Source of the DNA: Cycas panzhihuaensis
Taxonomy: Eukaryota > Cycadophyta
Direction of reading: 5' to 3'
Assembly: GCA_023213395.1 (NCBI GenBank)
Contig: CM041465.1
Span: forward strand, 7,502,001 to 7,566,000
DNA: 64,000 nucleotides
Both the position numbers and the translations under genes were made by a program. Below are positions 47,756 through 58,626 of the stretch, in pieces. Under the pieces are notes generated by a model. The model was not told the origin of the DNA, did not search any database, and was given only the letters and a program-made list of their open reading frames with translations. How positions within the stretch are numbered: the first letter of the stretch is position 1; each line of letters starts with the position of its first letter.

Positions 47756-49727
47756 GTAGACAACTACGAGAACATCAAGGTGGCCATGCTTAGCTTCATA
47801 GAGATGATGTCTCCTGGGGACATGCGAGTGTTAGGGAGATGTGGCTTGATAAAGGCCATATGGACACCATAGTATACTTCAAATCAGTGTCTCCTAGTGG
47901 ACATAGTCTCACACAGGGATCGCAGGCAGTATGTGTTCTACCTCCCCTAAGTGGGGGACATCACTGTCACACCTGAAGAAATCCAGAGGATCATGGGGGT
48001 ACTGGCAGCAAGAGTACCATCATCGCTAGGGGCATTACCTAGTAACGACACTGTACACAGGGAGGTGACTACCTATTTTACAGGCTAGGATAGGTGGGAG
48101 AGGAGAGGCATACTCATATAGAGCATGATTATGTCATAAATTCCTCGGGTGAGGAAGTTAATTACACTATGTATTCTATTTCAGGTATCGAGAAAATAGA
48201 ACTACCGAGACATACCTGATGGATGGATGGAGACCATGAAGAGATACGAGGCCGAGGAGAGGTTGGATTGGGCCACATTGATAGTGGTGAACCTGATCAC
48301 CCAGTTGGATGCTATCAGGGTGGCCGGGAGAGGAGGTTTGTCATACAACACATTATTATAGTGCTAGTTTTTCGATTATTTCAGACTAGTGGCACTGGCA
48401 GGAGGGCCAAACCCTATCTCATCATAGGCTCCCATGGTTTATAGGTAGAAAACTTAGTTCAGGGGGACTGAGGATTAGGCACACATCTGACGTTCAATGG
48501 AGGCTACGTCACTTGACCTCCTCACCATGGTAGACTACATGTCAGATCCATATAGAGGGGTGAGGTGGGATAGTGATGACGAGGTGGGCAGAGCAGGAGG
48601 AGATGGAGGTGGCCCAAGAGAGGATGATAATTATGGTGATGATGGGGGTGATGGGGTAGGCCCATCAGAAGCAACATGTGGAGAGGCGAGTCCATCAGGG
48701 ACTGTAGGAGGAGAGGCAGGACCTTTAGGAGCTGCAGGAGGAGAGGCGGCTCCTTCAAGGACTGTAGGGAGAGGTAGGGCACCACAAATGCTAGTCCAGA
48801 GACACAGGATAATGGGGAGAACCTGGGCAGTGGTAGCACCAATGGAGGAGGCTGGAGGTGCCCCGATAGGTCAAGTCATATGCAAGGTGGTACATGAAGA
48901 GGAGGAGGTACCAGCAGCTAGGGGAGGACCTGAGGAGGAGGTGATCGTTTGAGTTGAGGAGTCGACAGTCCCAGGAGGTGAGACACTACCTTTTCTTATT
49001 ATCTTTTGGTCACTAGACATTTAGTTGTTCTGTTTCATTTGGTTTGTTTGGTATACATATATGGATATATATACTGACATATGGTGTGATGGACTTCATA
49101 GGAGCAGCAGAGATTGGGAGATTAGTTGAGGCGATAGCCTGGGAGATGTTCCCATGGGCTTACGCAGAGGGGCAACCTCCCATCCAGGTAGGAAAGGAGC
49201 CACTATCGGTAGGGGCTCATGCAATAGTATTCGTCCCATTGGTCAGGGCCAGAGATGTGTGGGTAGTAGATTCCCAGGAGCATGAGGCGAGAGTGGGACA
49301 ACTACAGGGTGAGCTGGAGGGGAATATAGCAGAGAGGGATACTCTACGAGGTCAATTCTAGGCATTAGAGGCTTAGGGAGGAGCAGGTGATGACGCAAAG
49401 AGTTTCATTAGAGTGGCAATGCTAGAGGAGTGGCTCCGAGGGATGGAGGAGATGTTCTAGAGGATAGGGGAGAGGCTCCAAGGAGTAGAGGGTGAGAGGG
49501 ATCGTATCTAGATACGATACGATCAACTAGTGGATTAAGTGACATCAAGGTCATCACAGACTAGGACACATACTCGTACAGTGGTAATGACCCCGAGGAG
49601 GCCTTGGGATGAGGTGATTGAGGTAGGGAGCTCCCAGAGGTGTAGGAGGAGTCTAGGGGGTATGTGGTACCTAAGAGAGGGATCACATAAACTAGGAGAC
49701 AATGCACTAGGAGCAGGGGAGCACTAG
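47756..49727 (+). pseudogene. Antisense gene in B2: plant-mobile-domain-like protein with one intron
   Basis: Runs opposite to the gypsy. Exon 1 (one frame, 47756-48977) begins VDNYENIKVAMLSFIEMM, then VLGRCGLIKAIWTP, RDRRQYVFYLP and VGDITVTPEEIQRIMGVLAA, which resemble the 'FHLP-GE-TVTLEDV--LLGL' core of plant mobile domain (PMD) proteins. EERLDWATLIVVNLITQLDA follows, then an acidic Gly/Ser/Pro-rich stretch (48570-48780). Exon 2 (49102-49727) carries EIGRLVEAIAWEMFPWAYAE, a coiled-coil-like QEHEARVGQLQGELEGNIAE and a basic tail VVMTPRRPW. The frame is broken only by TAG and one or two TGA codons, with no frame shift. The true start is uncertain; a possible upstream 3' splice site TTTTACAG ends at 47744. 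The PMD link is by motif memory and needs a search. Confidence 0.7.
48978..49101 (+). other. Phase-1 GT-AG intron in the antisense gene
   Basis: Donor CCAGGAG|GTGAGACAC and acceptor ACTTCATAG|GAGCAGC bound a 124-base T-rich segment. Exon 1 ends one base into a codon (frame 48497); two bases from 49102 complete it, and the next codon at 49104 is in the frame of the downstream ORF. Splicing thus joins two otherwise different frames exactly. Confidence 0.75.
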
Positions 49728-49876
49728 AGAGTAGGATATATTTAGTTGTGATTTGGGAAAGTACTGGATGTCTAAGGAGTCACCATATATTGCCACATGA
49801 TTGTACTCCTCCCTTCAATAATTCTAGCTTCTCGCGGATGATGTACTATACCATTTGTATGATATGACATATTATG

Positions 49877-49878
<2 letters not shown>

Positions 49879-49940
<62 letters not shown>
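49879..49940. repeat. (TA)31 microsatellite
   Basis: Sixty-two bases of perfect TA dinucleotide, just past the 3' end of the antisense gene. The B3 counterpart (about 63545-63580) has no such expansion, so it arose in B2 or its lineage. Confidence 0.95.
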
Positions 49941-49943
<3 letters not shown>

Positions 49944-50279
49944 GGCCATTGGTATCCCATTTGATATATGATGGCATGTGATGATGTATGATGATGGATT
50001 ATATTGCTTTTGCTTTTATGTATATGTTTGTGTGTATATGTGTGAGGGTGTGTGGGTGCACGAGGAGCTATAGATCATGATGTTTTTTGAGTTGATTATC
50101 ATATGGTTTGTGTTTGAGGATTGTTTGAGTTGTGAGCTACACATATACTTCTTTTCATACAGGGCCATACACCTAGTGGGCCCACACAATTACCATGAGT
50201 ATCAGTGATAGGTGTACATGGGGCTAGGAGACAAGAGAGCTATACATGTCCACATAGGAGGATAGCGGAATATGAAAAG

Positions 50280-50560
50280 GAAGCGCTAGTGTCAAAATGA
50301 GTAATGATACTTAAGCACGCCATCCTAGTTGGGGACCGTTTCAAGGCTCAAGAGAAACAAGGACAAGACACCCAATTAGGAGGATGGGACCCCCAAAGAA
50401 AGGAGGACAAGGGGTTTCATGGGAGGTGCAAAAAAGGAGCAAGAAGGCCACCCTAAATTGCCATCCCACCTGTGATTAGGAGGAATGGGGATGCGCCTAG
50501 GATGGTAGTTTAGGCTCATTTCAGAGTGCTTAGAGAGAAGTGGAAGCAGTGGGACTATAA
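50280..50560 (-). other. Post-integrase untranslated segment of B2
   Basis: Its reverse strand, starting CACTCTGAAATGAGCC, matches 63020-63180 just after the integrase stop of B3, and the similarity continues through about 49750 into the antisense gene end. No sense coding is seen. Confidence 0.75.
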
Positions 50561-51840
50561 TGGTCGACATAGCACTCGACATACCCAAAGGACTCTCTGG
50601 AAGAGTTGGGAAGAGTTCTCCTGTGAGGAACAATAGGAGGCTCCCCAGCTTCATTGTCTGTGGGGAACGATGAAGAGGGAGTTAGTTTCTTCAACAATGG
50701 GGGGTTCTAAATTGGGACCTGGAACGAAGGAAGTTCCATGTATTTGTGCCTAGAAGAGAGATGGGATGAGGGAACTCCTCATCCTCGCCATCAGACTCAT
50801 TGTCACTCAGTATGGCGAGATACCTATAACTTCCAACACCAATAGGGGCGAAGCGTGTGAGGTTGGAAGAAGAAGGTGAAGGGTCTTCTTCCAAAAGGGA
50901 TGGATCAGGGATGTCAATGGAGCAAGCAGAAGCATGGGTAGAAAGGTCCTTATTGCCTTTTACCTGACCATGAATTACTTGATGAGGTTGGTGAAGTTGC
51001 TTAGTGGGAGTAGGCTCCGAGGAGACAACTCTCATTTACCCTTCATGGATGAACTTAATTTGTCCCCATTAGGATGAGCACACGTCTCCCATTTGTTTGA
51101 GCCATGGGCATCCCAACAAAAGATTGTAGTTGACATTGATGTTGAGAACTACAATATTAGTGAGGACACTCTTGTCCTCAAGAGTAAGGGGAATGGACAC
51201 CAATCCTAAAGGTGTCTTTTCGCTACCATCATAGCCTTGACATTGCCATGGAACTGACTCCAGGGCTGATATGGCAAGATCTTGCATGACACGCAAGGGC
51301 ATGACATTAACGGAAGAACCATTGTCAACAACAGTTCTTCGTAAAGTGCAATCGAGAATATCAATGGTTATGGTGAAGGGGAAATACCATTGGCGCTCCC
51401 TTTCACTGGCAGGGGGAAGGTCCTTAAGATCAAAAGAGATGACAGATTTATGACTTGGGGCAATACCCAAGGTGTGGATGGATGTATCACCCAATCCTAA
51501 GGCTTCTAGGAGAAGCGTATGCTATTTAGGGCAGCTTCTCAAGACATCCATTATGGACATTCCAGCAGCCACGGTGTGAAGATTGTCGATGACAAAGAAA
51601 GGCTTCTCCTTTGCGATAGGTTAGGGAAGATCTCTTCGAAATTCGTAATGACCGGGGTGTATGGGAATGGTCTTAGGGAGTGCAGGGACTTCCGGAAGAG
51701 AGGTTTTTGGATAAGGGTTAAGATGAGGTGTGGATGAAGAGGCACCATTTTCCTCTTTAGTTGCTTGAGACCTATTTAGGGCATACAATGGAGTAGTCTG
51801 AAGCAACTGGATGACCTTCTTTCCCTTGTTTCAGGATCGT
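50561..51840 (-). pseudogene. Protease region of B2, truncated in the protease-RT linker
   Basis: Frame 51069-51494 has ERERQWYFPFTITIDILDC, VVDNGSSVNVMPLRVMQDLA and NVNYNLLLGCPWLKQMG, the Tat-type protease. Frame 50691-51035 continues the linker, with STHASACSIDIPDPS and YLAILSDNESDGEDEEFPHP. Around 50555-50590 the linker equivalent of B3 59880-59950 (CCCACT-TCCACTTC) runs straight into post-integrase sequence. RT, RNase H and integrase, about 3 kb in B3, are gone. Confidence 0.82.
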
Positions 51841-53970
51841 GAAGGTGAAGGAGTACGACAGTCGAGAGAATAAGAGGAAGATGATAGATTTCTCACACCC
51901 TTCCCTTTGGCTTACGAAGGATGAGGATTCGAGGATCTTCCTCTGTTTTAACTGTTCTTTTGTTGGTTAGTACGATGATGTTCCCTATGTTTGGGGAAAG
52001 GATCTCTATGGACGTGCTGGTCTAGGTTAGGCCTAAATGCCCGTTTGGGTGAAGAATCACGCTATGGGGAAGCTCTAGGATGCTGGGCCTAGAACCATGA
52101 ATCTTTGTGGAAGCAATCTCCATAGATGGAGCACCACTTCTTTTCATGGGAGGAATCAGGTTTCCTCACTTGAGAAGATTGGGTGTTACCACCCATAGAG
52201 GGAGTGGCTTGGGAAGCCTAGTGGACTAGCTTATGCGAGGTGGGGGATGAAGGAGCCTAGAGTTTGAGCTCCTTCATAGTACATTCAAATGAACGTATGG
52301 TGAAAGTGAGAGAATCTAAGGTCTTCTCAATAGGATGAGAAGAAGACCTAACAGACTGCTGGGTTTTGGCCTCTCAGGGTGGTGGAGGTGCCTCACGTCA
52401 TTGTGAGGGCTTTAGAGGCTTCTTGAGTCTGGCTTAGATCTCAATGGCCTCAAGTGCCAAGCATTTGGCTATGGTAGAATCACACGTAGTTGCCCCCATT
52501 TTAAGGACTTTGACATGGGCTTCTAGGCGAAGAGCATTGATAAAGAGATCCCTCTTCAACTCCTCAAGCAAAGTTACCTTGGTGGAGTGAAGAAGGTCAT
52601 GAAAATATCTCACAAAGTCATGATTCATTTCATCATGACCTTGTTTAAGAGACAAAAGGGATTTCAGCCCACTCTTGAATGGATGAGCTACGTCAAAGTA
52701 GTTGATGAATTCATCCACGAGCTACTAGAATGAAAAAATAGAACGTGTAGGTAGGCGATAAAACCACTTAAAGGCATCGCCTTGAAGGGATAGTGGAAAA
52801 ATTTTCATAAGAATATGGTCATAGGCCCAGTAATCGATGTATGCCATAGAAAAACTACGGACATGCACCGCTGGGTCCTGTGATGAAGTCCCATCAAATT
52901 TAGGGACTTCCGGAGGGTGAGGCGATAAGTTAGTTCTTAACATCGCGATGGATAGGGCGTTGACCAATAGTCCATAAAGGGGCATACCCTTGACTAGACC
53001 ATAGGGTCAACTAAAGCTGGAAGAGGAGGTAGGCAAGGTTTCCTGAATCCTCCTTGGAAGGTTTGGTTCGAAAGGGGATACTGTCCTCCTACCGTTTGGT
53101 GAGAGGATATGAATCCCACATTTGAAGGGGCATGTATAGGAGCAGATAGGTGTGATAGACCTATCCTTCCTTGAGGAAATGCTCCTTGTTAGAAAGGAGC
53201 TTGAGGGAAAATACCTTGGGAGGGGGCTGTACCTCCTTACAAAGGTGTAATGTGAGATGCCATATAGGATGATGGAAAATAGGGGTGAGGGACTAGATTT
53301 TGCCTATATGGGCTACCCGTGGGTGGTGCAACCCCATATAGGTGCAAAGGGTCCACCCCATAAGTAGTAAGGGAGTTCCCTTTACTGTGACCCCACGGTT
53401 GAGAGGTGGAACCAGGAGGCATATAGAGGGAAGAGTCCTTAGGTTAGTGTTGAGAGTGTGTGGGGGAGATCCCACATGACTAGAAGTAGGGGGACACGTG
53501 GGTCCCCTAGGTCTAGTAGGCGGTGGATAGATGATGGTCGGAGGAGGAATAGTCATTTGACTAGATAGGGGCATGCTCAACCCGAGTTAGGAAGAAGACA
53601 CACCCTAGGTGTTCCCCAAGGAACATAAACCATGGGGAGAAGAAGATGAGGTGAGGGGTAGGCTCATCGTGTCTAAGGAAGTTGAATGGGATGAGTGAAG
53701 TAAGGGAGAAGTAGATGGAGGAAGCACAACATTTCATAAGACATTCTCGAATCACTTAGGATGTGGTTAGAGATGGGTAGCTTGGAAACATTGGCTAAGG
53801 GCTTCTACTACGTCGGTGGTAGGGGTATTTACTTGATCATAAGAGGTGGACAGAACCTTGTACAAAGTGGACCCCCTAGGATGATCCTCATGAGAGTCGC
53901 CATTGCGGTGGTAAAACTCTAGAGGGGATGAAGGTTCTACTTCATAAGTAGAGGGGACAAAGGCTCTACT
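51841..53970 (-). pseudogene. gag of B2, N-terminus missing
   Basis: Segments: LYKVLSTSYDQVNTPTTDVV and EALSQCFQATHL (53767-53960), Pro-rich middle (53237-53755), PKFDGTSSQDPAVHVRSFSM and YWAYDHILMKIFPLSLQGDA (52725-52985), then ELKRDLFINALRLEAHVKVL (52434-52718). The frame ends abruptly near 53970, about 60-90 codons short of the B1/B3 gag start, where plus-oriented LTR sequence of B3 begins. Confidence 0.82.
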
Positions 53971-53975
53971 TGCCT

Positions 53976-56137
53976 GACTCAGCCCTATTCCCACCCTAAA
54001 CACTCGATTAGGGTTGATATAGGTATAAAGCCCAAAAAGATCATTATTTCACATCTCTTAGCTCTCCAACTTGACTATCTATTATTGTAGTTCTGCTCTT
54101 TTACTCCTCCTTTCCACAGGTGCATCTGCAATCCTACATTTCCAACTGCTCTAGCTCAGGATCCACCTGCAACGACTCTTCTCCGTGGTGGGAGACCCTT
54201 CTCCAAGCACTTTCAAGTAAGTTTTTCATGGTTCTCCTCCAAATACGCCTCAACAAGTGTCTTCTACAACCATCCTTAGGGAAAACTACTACAAGCCCTG
54301 CAGGAACTCCCCTTTCTCACTGGTTGTAGGGGAAAATCTACCATAGACATAGCCCAATAGGTACCTTAGGACCTATTTTTAGGGTTTTATGTATATTCTT
54401 TCCATATTAGACTCATTTTCAAGTGTACTTTCCTGCTCTCTTCCATTTTGGCTGTAGTAGAAATTATTTTTCTTTGAGTTTAGCTTTGTACTCTTAGATT
54501 TTCACCATTCCTCTACTAGTTTTCCTCAAGAAAGTAGTGGGAGAAGGCTCATAAAGACTGGGCGAAGGGAGTAAGGCAGGATCTGTCCCACTCAGACCTA
54601 CTCCCCAACGGTAACCCGCTTCCCGTCTTTCTTCTCCTGCTTTCATGCTTTTCTTGGGTTAGCTAGGAGAGAGTGAAGTCTTGGCCTACGCTGGATATCA
54701 GCATGTGCAGCCCTTCCTGTGCTGATTCCAGGCCTGTATGCTCCTCTTTTGGCCCTCCTTCATACCCCTAACTTTGCTTGGCACCCCTTAGGATCTTGGG
54801 TAAGACTTGTGTGATGGATCACTGTCCATAGTGACTCCATTACCTTGGTACCTCTCCAACATCTTGCTCCATATATTCTCATGTTTGTTGGTTGTCTATA
54901 TGCTGCTACATGCCCCTATCTTGCTGTACCTAAAGGCTGCATGGAGAAGTTTAGCAGGGGGTTTTCCCATCTTAAGGCTGCCCTTCCCTTTTCCTTGCTT
55001 GAGGTGTGTGGTTTACTTTAAGGAAAGTTGAGTTGTTTACAACAGTAGTTACTTCAATTTAAATATAATGTTTTAGCATTTATATTACATATATTTGCAT
55101 ATATATAGCCTTCTTGTAGCCCCTTCTTGGAAGGGAGAAACTCTTGTGTGTGCAGGTTTGAAGTGGCATCCGTAAAGGAAAAGGATATTTGGTTCCTGGT
55201 AAGCCTTTACCCTCCTTTTCACTTCTGCTTTGTTGGTTTTTCTTATCTTTTCTGTTCTATTTATCTCTTATAAGGGAAAGGTAAGGAAGCCCCTGTCTTT
55301 CACATCAACCTTGGTCACATATCAACCGATTGGCGAGAGGGTGCACGTTGTGTATGAACGAGGTCCTTCATCGACCGCCACGCTTTCCAGGTAAGCTCCA
55401 TCCTTCCCTTGCGTCACCTCTTTTTCTTTTTGGCTTTTATACAAAATTTATTATCGTAATCCAATAGATCATATAAGAGTAAAATGAGAAATCAATTAGC
55501 TTCTTACATCCCTTACATAAGGATGTTGCATGCTTGCTTTCTTTTATAGGAAAAGGCATAATAGGAAATATATTCCTCCCCCCTTCTCCTATTCATCCTG
55601 AAAATATCCATAGATGTATCTCATCAAGTTTGCTTACTTACATGCAAAATGCTCGTACTTCCTTTTATTTTTCTCTTATCCTTTGTATTTTCCGTGAAAG
55701 AGATAGGAAAAGGAGTGAGTTGCCTTTAGTCTATCCCTTTACTTTTTCCCTTAGTTATATTTGTCTAGACCAAGAAAACTAGGGAAGCCTTCTCACATTT
55801 ATCTTAGGCCCTTTTCCCATACCCTGTCACCTTTATTTTCCTCTGCCATAGGAAAACCCATCGAGGATTCCTCTTCTTCCCTTCTGGCCATCTAAGGGTG
55901 GGAGGACCTTCCTCTTGAGACCATCCAGGCTACCCCTGCATGTGTCTTCTCTTTAAGACCAAAAGCTACTCTAAGGTAGTTGGGTGCCATTCGTGGGTCC
56001 CAAACTCGTGCTCCGGTGCATGGACACCCTGCGTGGTGCTCCTTTTGCTTATATGTTCTCATCCACACCCTCAACATCAGCTGTTGACCATCCTCATTCC
56101 TATCGAGCATAGTGACCATCCTATAGATACGCATCCA
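53976..56137 (+). repeat. 5' LTR of B3, U3 truncated
   Basis: Reverse complement of the B1/B2 LTR. Retains a TATA-like GGTATAAAGC (54021-54030), R and U5, and ends ACGCATCCA at 56137. Frames such as 54807-55031 or 55534-55782 show no protein motifs. Confidence 0.85.
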
Positions 56138-56162
56138 CTAGAAACCATATTAGGGACCTGCC
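56138..56162 (+). promoter_or_regulatory. Primer-binding region of B3
   Basis: CTAGAAACCATATTAG then GGACCTGCC, aligned with B1 24436-24460 and A 12936-12959. The TGG start seen in B1 is TAG here, a G-to-A change. Confidence 0.5.
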
Positions 56163-56396
56163 AGTAAAGGAGCTAGTTCCTATCCCATTTTGTTGGTACT
56201 ACTACCTTTTAGTGGTTTTCTTCACTTATCTCTTTCATTAGGAAGCCCCCAACACATATTTTGCATTATTTTTTCCCTCTTCTAACGTGCTGGCAAGTTT
56301 TGTATGTGATGTTTCTCATGTCGCCTATGAGGTTTGCCCCCTTTGTTAGAAGATCCTGCATACCATCTTCTTTCATTGTCAGATTTTGATTCGACA

Positions 56397-58100
56397 ATGG
56401 AAGGATACCCTTTAGATTGGGCTTATCATGCTTTTGCTTCAGGAGCTCATAAATTCCCTGCATCTCTCTTAGGGTCCACCTAAGAGGGTGATGATCCTAT
56501 TTACTATCCGGGTCATTAACATCACTCGCTTGATGCCCATCCCTCTACTCATGCAATAGAGGGCCCATCTTCTCTCTAGGCTCATCACCCAGGTGGTGAT
56601 TCTTATGAGGAATGCCTTGAGGGGTCCACTTTGTTTGAGGTCCCGTCTACCTCCTACGATCAAGTTGATACCCCTCCTATTGACGTGGTTGAAGCCATTA
56701 ACAAATGCTTTTGTGCTGCTCATCTTCAATTACATCCTAGATGGTTTGAAGACACCTTACGTGATCGGGAACCTTCCTCATCTGCACCTATCCCACTGTC
56801 TTCATCTGCATCTATACCTCCCACAACAAGCAACCCCTTTGTGCTTACACATTCGTCCTATTTGATCTTTACATCTACCCTTGGGATGACCATTACACCA
56901 TCTACTTCTCATAATGGTCCTAGCTCTTCGGGGCCCTCTCATGTTATGTCTTTCTCCTAGCTTGAGGTTAGCATACCTTTCCCTAGTCAAGCCAGCATGT
57001 TGCCTCCTAATGTGGCACATGCATTTCTTAGTAGGCCTAGAGGTCCTACTAATGCCCCTACTACTAGTCATGTGGGATCCGCTCCCACCTGTACTCCAAT
57101 CCAACCTAGTGATCCTTCTCTTTATGTTCCCCCAGGCTATACATCTTAGCCTTGGGGCCATGGTAAAGGGAACCACATTCCAGCTTATGGGGTGGACCCT
57201 TTATATCCATATGGGGTTGCGCCATCCACGGGCAACCCATATGGACAAAACCTAATTTCTCACCCCTCCTTTCAACTGTCTTGCGTAGCTCCTTATGCCG
57301 CACCTTTGAAAGGAAACCCAACTTCCTTTCAAAGTACTTATCCTCAAGTCCCTTTCCAGTAAGGGACATTTCCCCAAGGAGGGATGGGCCTATTACCACC
57401 ATCTGTTCCTTGTCCATTACCTTCCATATCGTTTGTTGATCCTATGGTCCAGGCAAGGGCACACCCCTTCATAGATTATAGATTGACACCATTATCTATT
57501 AAGGTGCTAAGAACCAACTTACCGCCTCATTGCCCCGAAGTTCCTAAGTTTGATGGAACTTCATCATAGGATCCAGTAGAGTACATCCATAGTTTCTCTA
57601 TGGTGTGCATAGACTATTGGGCCTATGATCACATACTGATGAAATTATTTCCATGATCCCTATAAGGTGATGCCCTTAAATGGTTTTATTGCCTACTTGC
57701 CCATTCCATTTTCTCGTTCCAACAACTTGTGGATGAATTCATCAACTATTTTGATATAGCTCGTGCATTTGAAAGTGAAATGAAATCCCTCCTTTCGCTT
57801 AAACAAGGCCATGATGTGATGAATCGTGACTTTGTGTAGCAATTCCATGACTTCCTCCATTCTACTAAGGCTACTTTGCCTGAGGAATTGAAGAGGGACC
57901 TCATCATTAATGCACTTCGCACTGAAGTCCATGTGGAAGTCCTTAAGATGGGGGCAACGACATGTGATTCCACCATCACAAAGTGCTTAGCACTTGAAGC
58001 TATTGAGATCCAGGCTGGACTCAAGAAGCCCCTTAAGCCCTCACAACGACGTGAGGCACCACCCCAAACTAAAGAAACCAAACCATAGTAATCCACTAGG
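56397..58100 (+). pseudogene. gag of B3
   Basis: ATG at 56397 opens MEGYPLDWAYHAFASGAHKF in the frame that later gives FEVPSTSYDQVDTPPIDVVE and LQLHPRWFEDTLRDREPSSS (56631-56960). A frame shift brings the core PKFDGTSSQ (TAG) and YWAYDHILMKLF (57536-57655), then EELKRDLIINALRTEVHVEV and CLALEAIEIQAGLKKPLKPS (57876-58088). Single stops are TAA/TAG at former Gln and Trp codons. The gag core builds the particle; the basic tail (58100-58500) probably binds RNA. Confidence 0.85.
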
Positions 58101-58166
58101 TCTTCTTCTCATTCAATCGAGAAGACCTTAGACCCACTCACTTCTGCTATACGTTCATTCGAACGT

Positions 58167-58626
58167 ATGATGAAGGAACTTAAACTGCAAGTTGCTTCAT
58201 CACCTACTTCCAACAAACAAATCCAACATGCCACTCAAGCTATTCCCCTTAAGGGTGGTAACACCCAATCCTCTCAAGTAAGGAAAACTGACTCCTCGCT
58301 TGAGAAGAAGTGGTGTTCTGTTCAGAGGGAATGTTTCCATGACAATGCATGTTGTCGGGTTCAACATCCTAGGGATGCCCCACAACGTGACTCATCTCCT
58401 AAGCAAGCCTCAAGGCCCAACCTTGACCAATCGGTCCACAAGGATCTGTTCCTCAAGCATGGGGAGCGTGATCGTAATACTCAACCAAAGAACAGCTGAA
58501 ACTAGGGAAGATCTATGAATTCTTGTCCTTCACACGGTAAAGGGAAGGGCATGTGGGATTCATATTCTTCCTCACGTTCCCCCGACTGTCATACCACCTT
58601 CGCAGTGCCGGGATAAGGGAAAGAAG
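58167..58626 (+). pseudogene. gag C-terminal and gag-protease spacer of B3
   Basis: Frames 58167-58499 and following are rich in Lys, Arg, Gln and Ser (for example AIPLKGGNTQSSQVRKTDSS), with EKKWCSVQRECFHDNACCR, a Cys/His-containing segment in the place of a zinc knuckle but not a canonical CCHC. No enzyme motif. Confidence 0.55.

Larger units (their letters stand above)
43062..53970 (-). mobile_element. B2: Tat-like gypsy with antisense gene, lacking RT, RNase H, integrase and 5' LTR
   Basis: Minus-strand order: gag (53970 down), protease, an abrupt junction near 50555 into the region that follows integrase in B3, an antisense gene, a second RNase H, repeat motif, 3' LTR (45559-43062). The right end stops inside gag, where B3 begins in opposite orientation. 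Sequence matches to B1 and B3 cover every sense segment. It is the only copy here with the complete 3' module of the family. Confidence 0.85.

Noticed and set aside
48153-48190. Possible intron GTGAGGAAG...TATTTCAG in the antisense gene
   Set aside because: Too short for a plant intron, and the reading frame runs through it without a shift.
48522-48842. 106-codon Leu/Pro/His-rich minus frame
   Set aside because: Reverse strand of the acidic Gly-rich part of the antisense gene; its composition follows from that.
49772-49960. Ile-Tyr repeat peptide
   Set aside because: Translation of the (TA)31 microsatellite.
53976-56137. B3 as a processed copy of an element transcript, given the missing U3
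   Set aside because: LTR similarity begins upstream of the TATA-like box, so the sequence does not start at a transcription start.
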